Source: a bacterium
GTDB taxonomy: Bacteria > Cyanobacteriota > Sericytochromatia > S15B-MN24 > VGJW01
NCBI GenBank assembly: GCA_021781555.1
Contig: JAJXWQ010000027.1
Span: 1-41,727, forward strand
Reading direction: 5' to 3'
DNA: 41,727 bases
Shown: positions 1 through 7,639 of the stretch, piece by piece
How the letters are laid out: the number at the start of each line of letters is the position of its first letter
Numbering within the stretch: position 1 is the stretch's first letter
Position numbers and translations under genes: made by a program
The notes under the pieces: generated by a model
The model's database searches: none
Seen by the model: only the letters and a program-made list of their open reading frames with translations
What the model was told of the DNA's origin: nothing

Positions 1-104
1 GCCTTTTGCAGTTTGAACGGGTCCCTCTGCGCGGTCGCTTCGCTGCGCAACCGGGCCCCGTTTGACTCATCGGGCTCGATCCATTCAAACCGGGAGCACT
101 CTTA
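1..104 (+). repeat. Interspersed GC-rich hairpin repeat, copy A
   Basis: This is a full-length copy of the repeat family found about twelve times in the window. It starts with ccttttgcagtttgaacgg, contains a central gcgcggtcgct/cgctgcgcaaccgg segment, and ends with the TTTGACTCATCGGGC... to TCAAACCGGGAGCACTCT tail. The left part can fold into a long hairpin, and GTTTGA/TCAAAC form a second inverted pair. It lies about 65 bp before the next gene and may be cut by the window edge. Confidence 0.85.
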
Positions 105-170
105 GGACATTCTTAAGCGCGACACGACGTCGGCCGGGAATAAGGATAAGGAGTCCAAGGGAGAGAACTG

Positions 171-1619
171 ATGAGCACCGGCCCGATCGAACAACGCCAG
201 CGCAGCGCTTCCGTCCGGCGCACCGCTCCGCTGCCGGCCAATCCGCAGCCGCAGGGCGCTGCGCCGGCCGTCGCGAGCGGGGATCGTGCCAGCCTCTCGG
301 GCACTACCGGAACGCGACCCCTCTCGGCCGCACTCGCCGAGGCTCAGGCCAAGAACCCCCTGGCGACCCTCGGCAACAGCGTGGTCACCGGTTCCAGGGA
401 CCTGATCGAGGGAGGCTATCGCTATCCCCCCAACGACACCAACCAGTACTATCACATCGCCGGCAAGATCGGATGCTGTGCGGATTTCGCCTGCGATTCC
501 TATGCCAAGGCCGGAGACGACATCGCCCAGCAGATGAGCCAGCTGGGCTACAACCCGCACTACTGCCCGTCCATGGTGCAATACTTCCAGGCGCATCAGC
601 TCCTCATCAGCCCGCACTCCAGGGCCCACGTCGGCGACATGGTGTTCTTCAACTGGGATGGTAGCGGGACCGCCGATCACGTGGCCATCGTCACCAAGGT
701 GGACGCCAACGGCGTCCCCACCCAGATCGCCGAGTCGAGCAACTTCAACCAACCCGCGCACCTGACCACGGTCAACTCGTACCTGCTCTCGCACATGATC
801 GCCTTCGGGCGGGTCAAGGGAGCCGGGGCCGACGACGGGGCCGCCGCTCAGCTGTCGCCGATCACCAACCCCGCGCCGGCCGAGGGCCCGGAAGCCGGGT
901 CGTCGAGCAGCTACGGCGGGGATTCGGGAACCTACGCCTCGGCGCCGGCCGGCAGCGGATACGATGCGCCCGGCGCGGCCACGAGCGTGCCCTCGGAACC
1001 GACGAGTGCCGAGAACGAACTGGCCCAGCTCATGCTGCTCGACTCCCTCTACGACATGCTCGGCAAGGACTTCGGCATCAGCCCGGCCAATGCCAAGGCC
1101 CTTCTCGACGCCAAGCGGGCGGGCAAGGACGTGGCGGCCGAGGCGCGCAAGCTCGGCATCCCCGAGAACAAGATCCCGCAGCTCCTCAAGGAGGTTGACC
1201 GAACTGCCGCCAAGGCAGACCAGATCGCCGGCAAGAACAACCTTCCGCTCCCGTCCGGGCAGGATGCCTGGGGCCTGAACAAGGCCGACGGAGAGAAGGC
1301 TTTGGCGGCCCACCGGACCGAGATCGATCGGGCGGCCAAGGCTGCGGGCATCGATCCCAAGGCCCTGGCCGCGGCGCTCTGGATGCACGGCAACTTCGAT
1401 CTTGGGTCCAACCCGGCGGCCACGATCCAGGCGGCGGCATCCGACCTCAAGGCGCACTGGAAGTCCGGTGACCTGGCTGGCAGCGTGATGGCAACCCTCG
1501 ATCCCGGCGGCCGGATGTCGCCCGGGGATCGCGACCAGACCCTCCAGCTGTTTGCCAATCGCTACGCGGCGGTGTCAGAGATCGAGGCCAAGGACGAGCC
1601 GGCCAGCGCGGCGCGTTAG
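171..1619 (+). CDS. CHAP/NlpC-P60-like cysteine peptidase or amidase with helical C-terminal domain
   Basis: A 482-residue protein, started at the ATG that follows a clear GGAGAG ribosome-binding site. Residues 1-60 are Pro/Ala/Arg-rich and probably disordered, with no signal peptide. Residues about 80-215 look like a papain-fold cell-wall hydrolase: a C102-C103-A-D-F motif (C103 likely nucleophile), then a VGDMVFF strand and a D169-H170-V-A-I-V-T-K motif supplying the histidine. Such domains usually cut peptidoglycan peptides. Residues 220-270 are a low-complexity linker and 270-470 are Ala-rich helices. The segment IDPKALAAALWMHGNFD resembles the start of lysozyme-like transglycosylase domains (usually ending ESGF), but the catalytic glutamate is absent. 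The fold call is from motifs only; the substrate and the export route are unknown. Confidence 0.7.
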   Translation: MSTGPIEQRQRSASVRRTAPLPANPQPQGAAPAVASGDRASLSGTTGTRPLSAALAEAQAKNPLATLGNSVVTGSRDLIEGGYRYPPNDTNQYYHIAGKIGCCADFACDSYAKAGDDIAQQMSQLGYNPHYCPSMVQYFQAHQLLISPHSRAHVGDMVFFNWDGSGTADHVAIVTKVDANGVPTQIAESSNFNQPAHLTTVNSYLLSHMIAFGRVKGAGADDGAAAQLSPITNPAPAEGPEAGSSSSYGGDSGTYASAPAGSGYDAPGAATSVPSEPTSAENELAQLMLLDSLYDMLGKDFGISPANAKALLDAKRAGKDVAAEARKLGIPENKIPQLLKEVDRTAAKADQIAGKNNLPLPSGQDAWGLNKADGEKALAAHRTEIDRAAKAAGIDPKALAAALWMHGNFDLGSNPAATIQAAASDLKAHWKSGDLAGSVMATLDPGGRMSPGDRDQTLQLFANRYAAVSEIEAKDEPASAAR

Positions 1620-1651
1620 GGGGCTACCGATCCGGTCTCGGCGAAAGGGCT

Positions 1652-2125
1652 TCAGGCGAGGCCCGGCAGGAGTTGCCGTTCGCGCTCTTGCCGCAGGGAC
1701 TCCTCACGCCCGAGCTTGATGCGCTTGCGTTCGGCCTTGCGGTATTCCTCGAGTTCCTGGCGCAAGGCGTGGCCGCGCAGCCTGCGGCCAGAAGCCAGAT
1801 AAAGGCGGGTCGCTGCTCGGACGTTGCGGGCCGCGTCGAGGTTGAAGGAGGTTCCGAGCCCGACGCCGAAGAGGAGGTTCACCCACTTGATGCCCGGTCC
1901 GACCAGGACGGCCCAACCCAGCTCGGGGCCGGCGGCCCGCAGTATGGTCAAGGCGTCGTCCGTGGAGAGCGTCGCGCCCGAGCGCCGGGCCTCGTCGTGG
2001 ACCAAGAACCAGAGCAGCGTACCGTAGGCTCCGACGTCGAATCCGAGGGGTGGCAGGCTGGCGGCGACCCCGCAGGCGATGCGCAGGGCCGAATCGCTCC
2101 GGGACGGAGCATCCGCTTCGATCAT
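1652..2125 (-). CDS. Hypothetical protein downstream of ABC exporter
   Basis: A 157-residue protein that I do not recognise. An ATG at 2152 is also open, but the ATG at 2125 is preferred because GAGGGAG lies about 8 nt before it, whereas the earlier ATG abuts its purine stretch and overlaps the upstream gene. The middle has hydrophobic segments (LPPLGFDVGAYGTLLWFLV and GWAVLVGPGIKWVNLLFGVG) that may be membrane-associated helices. The C-terminal 40 residues are strongly charged (Arg/Glu/Lys) and probably helical. It follows the second ABC subunit by 13 nt on the same strand, so it is probably co-transcribed and may be an accessory of the exporter. That role is inference from position only. 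Confidence 0.6.
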   Translation of the reverse strand: MIEADAPSRSDSALRIACGVAASLPPLGFDVGAYGTLLWFLVHDEARRSGATLSTDDALTILRAAGPELGWAVLVGPGIKWVNLLFGVGLGTSFNLDAARNVRAATRLYLASGRRLRGHALRQELEEYRKAERKRIKLGREESLRQERERQLLPGLA

Positions 2126-2138
2126 CTTGAGCACTCCC

Positions 2139-4073
2139 TCATGCCGCACCATCCTCTCGCACGTACTGACCCTGCGCCAGCCCCGCGGGGCTTTTGCCAG
2201 CGCGACTATCCTCTGTGTCGGCCTGGAGCAGCCAAAGCTTGCGATAGAGGCCGTCCAGGGCGAGCAACTCGGCGTGGGTGCCGACCTCGCGGATCTGGCC
2301 CTTGTGGAGCACGACGATCCGATCTGCCTGCTGCACCGTCGCCAGGCGATGCGCGACGATGAGCGTGGTGACCTCTCCAGAGCGCCGTTCCAGGGCTTTT
2401 TGCAGAATTTCCTCGGTGTGGGAATCCACGCTCGCGGTCGCCTCGTCCAGGATCAAGATGGTCGGACGTGCCGCCAGGGCCCTGGCAAAGGCGACCAGCT
2501 GCCGTTCTCCGGTCGAGAGGCTGGATCCTCGCTCTGCGACCTCGGTCGCCAGCCCGGCGGGCAGTCCCGCCAGCAAGTGGTCTCCGCCGGCCTCGATCAG
2601 GAATCGAGCCGCATTCTGGTCCGCCGTCAAACTTTGCCCGGCCAGGCCCGTCTCGGTGGCTTCGGTGGCACGCCAGAGGAGGATGTTCTCGGCGACGCTT
2701 CCGGTGAACAGGAAGGGTTCTTGCAGGACCAGACCGAGCTTCGACCGGAGATCGGCCTGGCGCCAGTCACGGACATCCTTGCCGTCCACCAGCACCTGGC
2801 CCCGCTGGACGTCGTAGAAGCGCGCCACCAGGCTCATGATGGACGATTTCCCGGCGCCGGTGTGCCCCACGAAGGCGACGGTCTGGCCCGGTTCGACCGT
2901 GAGCGAGACGTTCTTGAGCACCCAGCGCGGCTCGGCAGGATCCTCGGGAGTGTCGTACGCGAACCAGACGTCGCGCAGCTCGACCCGACCCCCGGGCGAG
3001 CTGGCCGGGGGGATGTCGACCGGTGGCTCGGGAGCTGCCGCGGCGTGGACTTCCATGTCGGGATCGCGGACCTGCGGCTGGGTGTCGAGCAGCATGAAGA
3101 TCCGCTCGGATGATGCCATGGCCGCTTGCATGGTGTTGAACTTCTCGGCGAGTTCGGAGATCGGGTTGTACAGCTGGCGGAGGTAGCTCGTGAACGCGTA
3201 GAGAGTGCCCAGCTCGACGGCATGCCCCATGGCCTGCCGGCCGCCGAACCACAGCGTGGCCATCAGTGCGACCTGCCCGAGGAAATCGAGCAGCGGGCGG
3301 CTGATGGCGGAGATCCGGAGCTGGGACCAGGACGCCTGGAAATACTCGTCGTTGATGGCCTCGAACTCGCCAAGCTGGTGCTCCTGGCGGTTGAAGATCT
3401 GGATGACGCGCATCCCGGAGAAGTTCTCGGCCAGGGTCGCGTTGAGCCGGGCCAGACGGACGCGAACGACGCGCCAGATGGAGCGGAGCAGGCGTTGCGC
3501 CGTGACCGTCGTCAGGGCGACCAGCGGCATCATGGTGAATCCGACCAGCGCCAGGTGCCAGTCGAGCCGCAGCATGATCGCAACGGTCCCCGAAATGATG
3601 AACACGTCGCGGAAGAGATTGACCAGGACGCTGGTGTACATCTCGTTCAGGGCGTCGGTATCGTTCGTGACCCGCGTGACGAGGCGCCCCACGGGATTGC
3701 GATCGAAGAACGCCAGACCCAGCGACATCAGGTGGTCGAAGATCTGCTGGCGGATGCGCTGGATGATGCGCTGGGCGGTCCCCTGGATCAGGAGGGTGTT
3801 GCCGTAGAGGATCGCGCTGGCCGCAGCGCCGACCGCGACGTAGGCGATCGCCAGCGCCGCCAACCCCGCGAGCGTGCCGTGGTGCGAGACGAGGTCGCGG
3901 TCGATCGCTACCTTGAGCAGGTAAGGCTGGGCGAGCTGGAGGGCCGTCACGATCCCGAGCAGACCCACCGCGGCGACGATCGTCAGGGCCTGGGGGCGGG
4001 CATAGGCGAGGAGGCGCCGGACCAGGGCCGGGTCGTAGAACGTTCCCAGGGCGTCTTCTTCGAGATCGTGCAT
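2139..4073 (-). CDS. ABC exporter half-transporter, subunit 2 (canonical Walker B)
   Basis: A 644-residue half-transporter with an N-terminal six-helix type IV (ABC_membrane) domain and a C-terminal nucleotide-binding domain. Visible motifs are Walker A GHTGAGKSS (around residue 405), Q-loop LVLQEPFLF, signature LSTGERQ, Walker B ILILDEATASVD with the catalytic glutamate (around 540), and H-loop VAHRL. The start is the ATG four nt after the stop of the upstream ABC subunit; the reading frame stays open upstream, but that stretch overlaps the neighbour's coding region and does not look like protein. Its signature has T and E where LSGGQ is usual, as in one half of heterodimeric exporters. It should pair with the gene at 4078-5859. 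The substrate (drug, lipid or peptide) cannot be told. Confidence 0.92.
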   Translation of the reverse strand: MHDLEEDALGTFYDPALVRRLLAYARPQALTIVAAVGLLGIVTALQLAQPYLLKVAIDRDLVSHHGTLAGLAALAIAYVAVGAAASAILYGNTLLIQGTAQRIIQRIRQQIFDHLMSLGLAFFDRNPVGRLVTRVTNDTDALNEMYTSVLVNLFRDVFIISGTVAIMLRLDWHLALVGFTMMPLVALTTVTAQRLLRSIWRVVRVRLARLNATLAENFSGMRVIQIFNRQEHQLGEFEAINDEYFQASWSQLRISAISRPLLDFLGQVALMATLWFGGRQAMGHAVELGTLYAFTSYLRQLYNPISELAEKFNTMQAAMASSERIFMLLDTQPQVRDPDMEVHAAAAPEPPVDIPPASSPGGRVELRDVWFAYDTPEDPAEPRWVLKNVSLTVEPGQTVAFVGHTGAGKSSIMSLVARFYDVQRGQVLVDGKDVRDWRQADLRSKLGLVLQEPFLFTGSVAENILLWRATEATETGLAGQSLTADQNAARFLIEAGGDHLLAGLPAGLATEVAERGSSLSTGERQLVAFARALAARPTILILDEATASVDSHTEEILQKALERRSGEVTTLIVAHRLATVQQADRIVVLHKGQIREVGTHAELLALDGLYRKLWLLQADTEDSRAGKSPAGLAQGQYVREDGAA

Positions 4074-4077
4074 GACG

Positions 4078-5859
4078 TCAGGCCTCGGCCGCCAGGGCCG
4101 CCTCCGCTTGCTGCTGGTACCACATGCGGGCGTACTCGCCAGCTTGAGCCAGGAGCTGCCGATGGGTACCGCGTTCGACGATCCGACCGCCGTCGAGGAC
4201 GATGATGTGGTCGGCGTCGCGAACGATGGACAGGCGGTGGGCGACGAGGATCGTGGTGCGCCGCTCCCCACCCGATCGCCGCTCCCCGAATCCCGAGAAC
4301 GAGCGCAGCGAGGCGAGGATCCGTGCTTCCGTGGCGGCGTCGACGGCCGACAGGCAATCATCGAGGACCAGGATCCGCGGATCTCGCACCAGCGCGCGCG
4401 CCAGGCTGACGCGCTGCCTCTGGCCGCCGGACAGCGTCACTCCGCGCTCGCCCAGCACCGTTTGCAGGCCGTCGGGTAGGCTCGCGGCCTCGTCCGACAT
4501 GGCGGCCAGGTCGAGGGCATGGAGTACGGCGTCCCGCCCCCGCCCCGGCTGGGCGAAGTCGACGTTGGACTCCACCGAGCGCGAAAACAGGAAACTGTCC
4601 TGCGGAACGAAGCCGATGGCCGACCGGAGCTCCGCGAGCTTGATTTCCAGGACGTCGACACCGTCGACGAAGAGGGTGTCCGGCGGGGGGTCGTAAATCC
4701 TCTCCAGGAGGGAGACGAGGGTCGACTTGCCGCTGCCGGTCCGGCCCACGACGCCCAGCACCTGGCCGGCTGCCAGGTCGAGATCGATGCCGGACAGGAC
4801 CGGACGGCGATCGGGGGAATAGGCGAACGTGAGGTTGCGGATCGTGATGGCGCCAACCGGATCGGGGAGATCGATGGCTCCGGGAGCATCGGCGACGTCG
4901 GGAGGCGTCCGGAGGAGGTCCTGAAGGCGGCTCATGGAGGCACTTGCGCGCTGCAGCAGGTTGTAGGCCGATCCGATCGCAAGCATCGGCCAGACCAGCA
5001 TGTTGAGGTACCCGAAGAAGCTCACCAGCTGACCCAGGGTGAGACTGCCGGACTGGACCATCCGCCCCCCCAGCAGGAGGGCGATGGCCGAGCTGGATCC
5101 GGCCAGCAAGCCGATGATGGGATCGAAGCCGGCGACGAATCGCTCCATCCCCATGAACCGCCGGCGGTAGGAGTCCGCCACGCCCACGAACTGCTGCCGG
5201 ATGGCGTCTTCCTGCACGAATCCCTTGACCACGCGGATGCCGCTGGCGGCCTCCTGGGTGCGGTCCGAGAGATCCGAGAAGCTGCCCTGGACGACCTTGT
5301 ACCGGCTGTATACCTGGCGGCCGATCGCCGAGATGATCAGCGTCAGGAAGGGCAGCGGCAAGAGGCTCGGCAAGGTCAGGCGCCAGCCGACCGTGAAGAG
5401 CATGACGCCCACGGTGCTGGCGACGTAGAACAGCGGGTCCAGGAACTCGAGCACGCCTTCTCCGCACATGCCGCGCACCGTCAGCACGTCGTTCGTGGCG
5501 TGGGCCATCAGGTCGCCGATCTTGTGGTGGCTGTAGAACGACGCCGAGAGGGACTGGAGATGGCTGTACAGGCGCTGGCGGAGATCGCGCTCGACCATCC
5601 GGGCGGTCCCGAAGACGTAGTGCCTCCAGCCATAGCGCCCGGCCGCGACCATGACCGCGAAGCCCAGCAGGGTCAGCACGTCGATTCCCAGTCGGTGGAT
5701 CGACAGTCGCCCGGAGCGCAGCCCGTCGATGATCACGCCGACCAGCCAGGGCGCCACCAGCTGCCCCAGGTCGCAGCCAAGGAGGATCACGCCGCCGAGG
5801 AGATATCGGCGGCGGTAGGGGCGCAACAGGCCCCACAGGGCCTTGATGGGATCGGTCAT
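4078..5859 (-). CDS. ABC exporter half-transporter, subunit 1 (degenerate Walker B)
   Basis: A 593-residue ABC half-exporter when started at MTDPIK; an ATG 36 nt upstream (5895) is also possible and neither has a strong ribosome-binding site. The N-terminal half is an ABC_membrane domain; the nucleotide-binding domain has Walker A GRTGSGKST (around residue 375), Q-loop FVPQDSFLF, signature LSGGQRQ, Walker B ILVLDDCLSAVD (around 495) and H-loop VAHRL. The residue after the Walker B aspartate is Asp instead of the catalytic Glu. In known heterodimeric exporters (TM287/288 and BmrCD types) this marks the subunit whose Walker motifs form the non-hydrolysing site together with the partner's altered signature. 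The partner starts four nt downstream, indicating translational coupling. Confidence 0.92.
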   Translation of the reverse strand: MTDPIKALWGLLRPYRRRYLLGGVILLGCDLGQLVAPWLVGVIIDGLRSGRLSIHRLGIDVLTLLGFAVMVAAGRYGWRHYVFGTARMVERDLRQRLYSHLQSLSASFYSHHKIGDLMAHATNDVLTVRGMCGEGVLEFLDPLFYVASTVGVMLFTVGWRLTLPSLLPLPFLTLIISAIGRQVYSRYKVVQGSFSDLSDRTQEAASGIRVVKGFVQEDAIRQQFVGVADSYRRRFMGMERFVAGFDPIIGLLAGSSSAIALLLGGRMVQSGSLTLGQLVSFFGYLNMLVWPMLAIGSAYNLLQRASASMSRLQDLLRTPPDVADAPGAIDLPDPVGAITIRNLTFAYSPDRRPVLSGIDLDLAAGQVLGVVGRTGSGKSTLVSLLERIYDPPPDTLFVDGVDVLEIKLAELRSAIGFVPQDSFLFSRSVESNVDFAQPGRGRDAVLHALDLAAMSDEAASLPDGLQTVLGERGVTLSGGQRQRVSLARALVRDPRILVLDDCLSAVDAATEARILASLRSFSGFGERRSGGERRTTILVAHRLSIVRDADHIIVLDGGRIVERGTHRQLLAQAGEYARMWYQQQAEAALAAEA

Positions 5860-5896
5860 TCGGGCCAGAACCCAGCGCGGCCCCCGGGGCGGCATC

Positions 5897-5920
5897 CGAG
5901 AGGGGCAGCGGCCCCTCTCG
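5897..5920 (-). promoter_or_regulatory. Perfect 10-bp hairpin in leader of ABC exporter operon
   Basis: cgagaggggc and gcccctctcg form a perfect 10-bp stem around an AGCG loop. It lies just upstream of both possible starts of the first ABC gene. There is no U-tract on either side, so it is not a standard terminator; it may affect translation or mRNA stability. Confidence 0.5.
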
Positions 5921-5972
5921 AGGCACTGCCGGCGCAGCCGGAGGCTAGAATTTTCACGTCAGGCAAGATTCC

Positions 5973-5981
5973 ATTTTAGCA
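5973..5981 (-). promoter_or_regulatory. Possible extended -10 promoter for ABC exporter operon
   Basis: On the minus strand the sequence reads TG-C-TAAAAT, which fits an extended -10 element (TGnTATAAT). It is in the only AT-rich patch between the divergently read neighbourhood and the ABC operon. No good -35 hexamer was found. Confidence 0.3.
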
Positions 5982-6231
5982 TCGCGGCTCGCTCGGGCGG
6001 ATGGCGTCAAGAAACGCTCGAGACAGCGGCGTTGCGGGGGTGAACCGGATCAGGACCGCGTTCGTCGCGCCGGCCGAGGGTCGTTGGTCCGGCCCGGCTG
6101 GGAAGGTGGCCCGGCCAGCCCAGCCGCGGGCCACCGCTCGAGTAGCCGATCTGGCCGATGGCTTCGCTGAGGTTACCGGCGTCGATGCGCGCGGCAACCG
6201 GTGCCCGTCAGGAATTTCGCCCGAACCGTCC

Positions 6232-6254
6232 CCGGCCGACCGAGGGTCAGCCGG
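6232..6254 (-). terminator. Hairpin over the pmbA stop codon, possible terminator
   Basis: On the minus strand CCGGCTGACC and GGTCGGCCGG form a 10-bp stem with one G-U pair and a CTC loop. It overlaps the last codons and stop of pmbA. There is no clear U-tract, so terminator function is uncertain. Confidence 0.35.
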
Positions 6255-7590
6255 CCGTCACGACGATGCCTTCGATCGCGATCGTGGGGAAGCGCGTCGA
6301 TCCGAAGAGCTGCAGGCGATCGCTCGACAGAGCCACGATGTGTTTGAGCGCTTCGTAGAGGTTGCCCGCGATCATGGTCTCGGCCACGGGCATGCGCTCC
6401 CCGTTTTCGAGGAGGAACCCACCCTTGACCACGCCCGAGAAATCCCCCGTCGCCATCTCGACCCGCCCCGAAAAGCGCGGGACCAGTAGCGCGAGCCCCA
6501 GGTCGCGTTCCAGGACCGCCGCGGGCTCGCTGCCCGGGAGTACCTCGATCATCCCCGCACCGGGCCGCGGCGGGCTGGTCGCTCCGCCTTGCGCGTGACC
6601 GGTAGAGCTGCGGCCGGCGACGCGAGCTTCGTAGGAGTCGTAAAGGAAGGTGTGGAGCGCACCCTGGCCGATGAGGTCCAGGGGGCGGATCGGGAGTCCC
6701 TCCCGGTCGAAGGTCCGGCCGCCGAAGCAGCCCAGCCGGTGGCCCGGGTCGCGAAGCGTGAAAGCCGGTGCGGCAACGAGGTCGCCCAGGCGGCCCGCCA
6801 GCGGACTGCGACCCTTGCGCACCGCATCTGCCCCCAGTGCCTCGAGCAGTGGACCGACCAGGATCTCTCCGACGGCATCCGGGGTGAGCAGGACGGTCCC
6901 CTGGAAGCTCCGGCCCTTGCGTGGGCGCAGGGCTCCGACGGCCTTCTCGACAAAGCGATCGACTCCCCGCCAGAGCTCATCCGTGACGGCGGATCGCACG
7001 TTGCCGGCGGCCCCATCGTAGGTGAACGATCCGACCTCTTCGCCCTCCTTGACCATCCCCATGACGAAGCCCGAAAGGTACGTCGCCTCGGACTGGCCGC
7101 GGGCTCCGCTCGAGGATGCGATCGCCTCGAAGACCTCCTCGACCGACAAGCGCACCTGATCGATGGCCACCCTGGCATCCCTTCGAGCGATCCCGTCCAC
7201 CACCGCTGCCGTGAGCCGGGTCAGATCCTCTGGCTCGATCTGGGCGACCGCGGGATCGTAGAGTTCGCCATCGGTCGGATCGACGGCCGCGCCCTCGGGC
7301 AGGGCGTTGTGGTCGTCCGGGGGGGAGATGCGGGCGATCGCCACGGCCTGGCGGGCGGCCTCGGCCAAGGCCGCGGGCTCGTTGGTGCTCACGAAGGCCA
7401 TGCTCTTGCCCGCGAGCACCCGGATACCGATGGCGAGTTCTTCGTCGGCACGGGCGAGGTTGAGGTCGTTCTTCTCGTAGACGACCTCGCGGGTCCTGCG
7501 GCGGGTCGCAAACGCCTCGGCGCCGTCCGCACCTGCCTTCCGCGCCGCGGCGACGGCCTGGGTGCAAAGGTCCATGATCTCGGTGTTCAT
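6247..7590 (-). CDS. pmbA: PmbA/TldE subunit of TldD-TldE metalloprotease
   Basis: A 447-residue protein, close to the ~450 residues of E. coli PmbA (TldE). The start is the ATG of MNTEIMDLC, preceded by GGAAAG at 4-5 nt spacing; a longer open frame upstream overlaps the end of tldD. Family features include the N-terminal helix with AAARKAGADGAEAF, the strand with IGIRVLAGKSMAFVSTN, and the C-terminal FSGVVKGGFLLENGERMPV segment. PmbA is the metal-free partner of TldD; the heterodimer is a protease that removes leader peptides or degrades unfolded peptides (microcin B17 and CcdA in E. coli). It lies 49 nt after tldD on the same strand, so the two are probably one operon. No RiPP precursor is evident next to them. 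Confidence 0.92.
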   Translation of the reverse strand: MNTEIMDLCTQAVAAARKAGADGAEAFATRRRTREVVYEKNDLNLARADEELAIGIRVLAGKSMAFVSTNEPAALAEAARQAVAIARISPPDDHNALPEGAAVDPTDGELYDPAVAQIEPEDLTRLTAAVVDGIARRDARVAIDQVRLSVEEVFEAIASSSGARGQSEATYLSGFVMGMVKEGEEVGSFTYDGAAGNVRSAVTDELWRGVDRFVEKAVGALRPRKGRSFQGTVLLTPDAVGEILVGPLLEALGADAVRKGRSPLAGRLGDLVAAPAFTLRDPGHRLGCFGGRTFDREGLPIRPLDLIGQGALHTFLYDSYEARVAGRSSTGHAQGGATSPPRPGAGMIEVLPGSEPAAVLERDLGLALLVPRFSGRVEMATGDFSGVVKGGFLLENGERMPVAETMIAGNLYEALKHIVALSSDRLQLFGSTRFPTIAIEGIVVTAG

Positions 7591-7639
7591 CGTTCTTTCC
7601 GTGAAGTAGACATGCTCCGGGTTCGGGCCCACGCCGGGA

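Larger units (their letters stand above)
5860..6246. other. Gene-free stretch between ABC exporter and pmbA
   Basis: No convincing gene is visible in these ~390 bp. The stretch holds the leader of the minus-strand ABC operon, with a perfect 10-bp hairpin at 5897-5920 and a possible promoter around 5973-5981. It also holds the 3' end hairpin of the pmbA gene. The part 5985-6225 shows no further structure that I can support. Confidence 0.5.

Noticed and set aside
62-664. Open frame beginning inside repeat copy A
   Set aside because: Arg/Gln/Pro-rich shadow of the peptidase gene in another frame. A similar start recurs in repeat H2, showing it comes from the repeat.
4074-4361. N-terminal extension of the second ABC subunit
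   Set aside because: It lies inside the first subunit's coding region and reads as Ser/Pro/Arg-rich antiframe sequence; the ATG at 4073 gives a normal ABC start.
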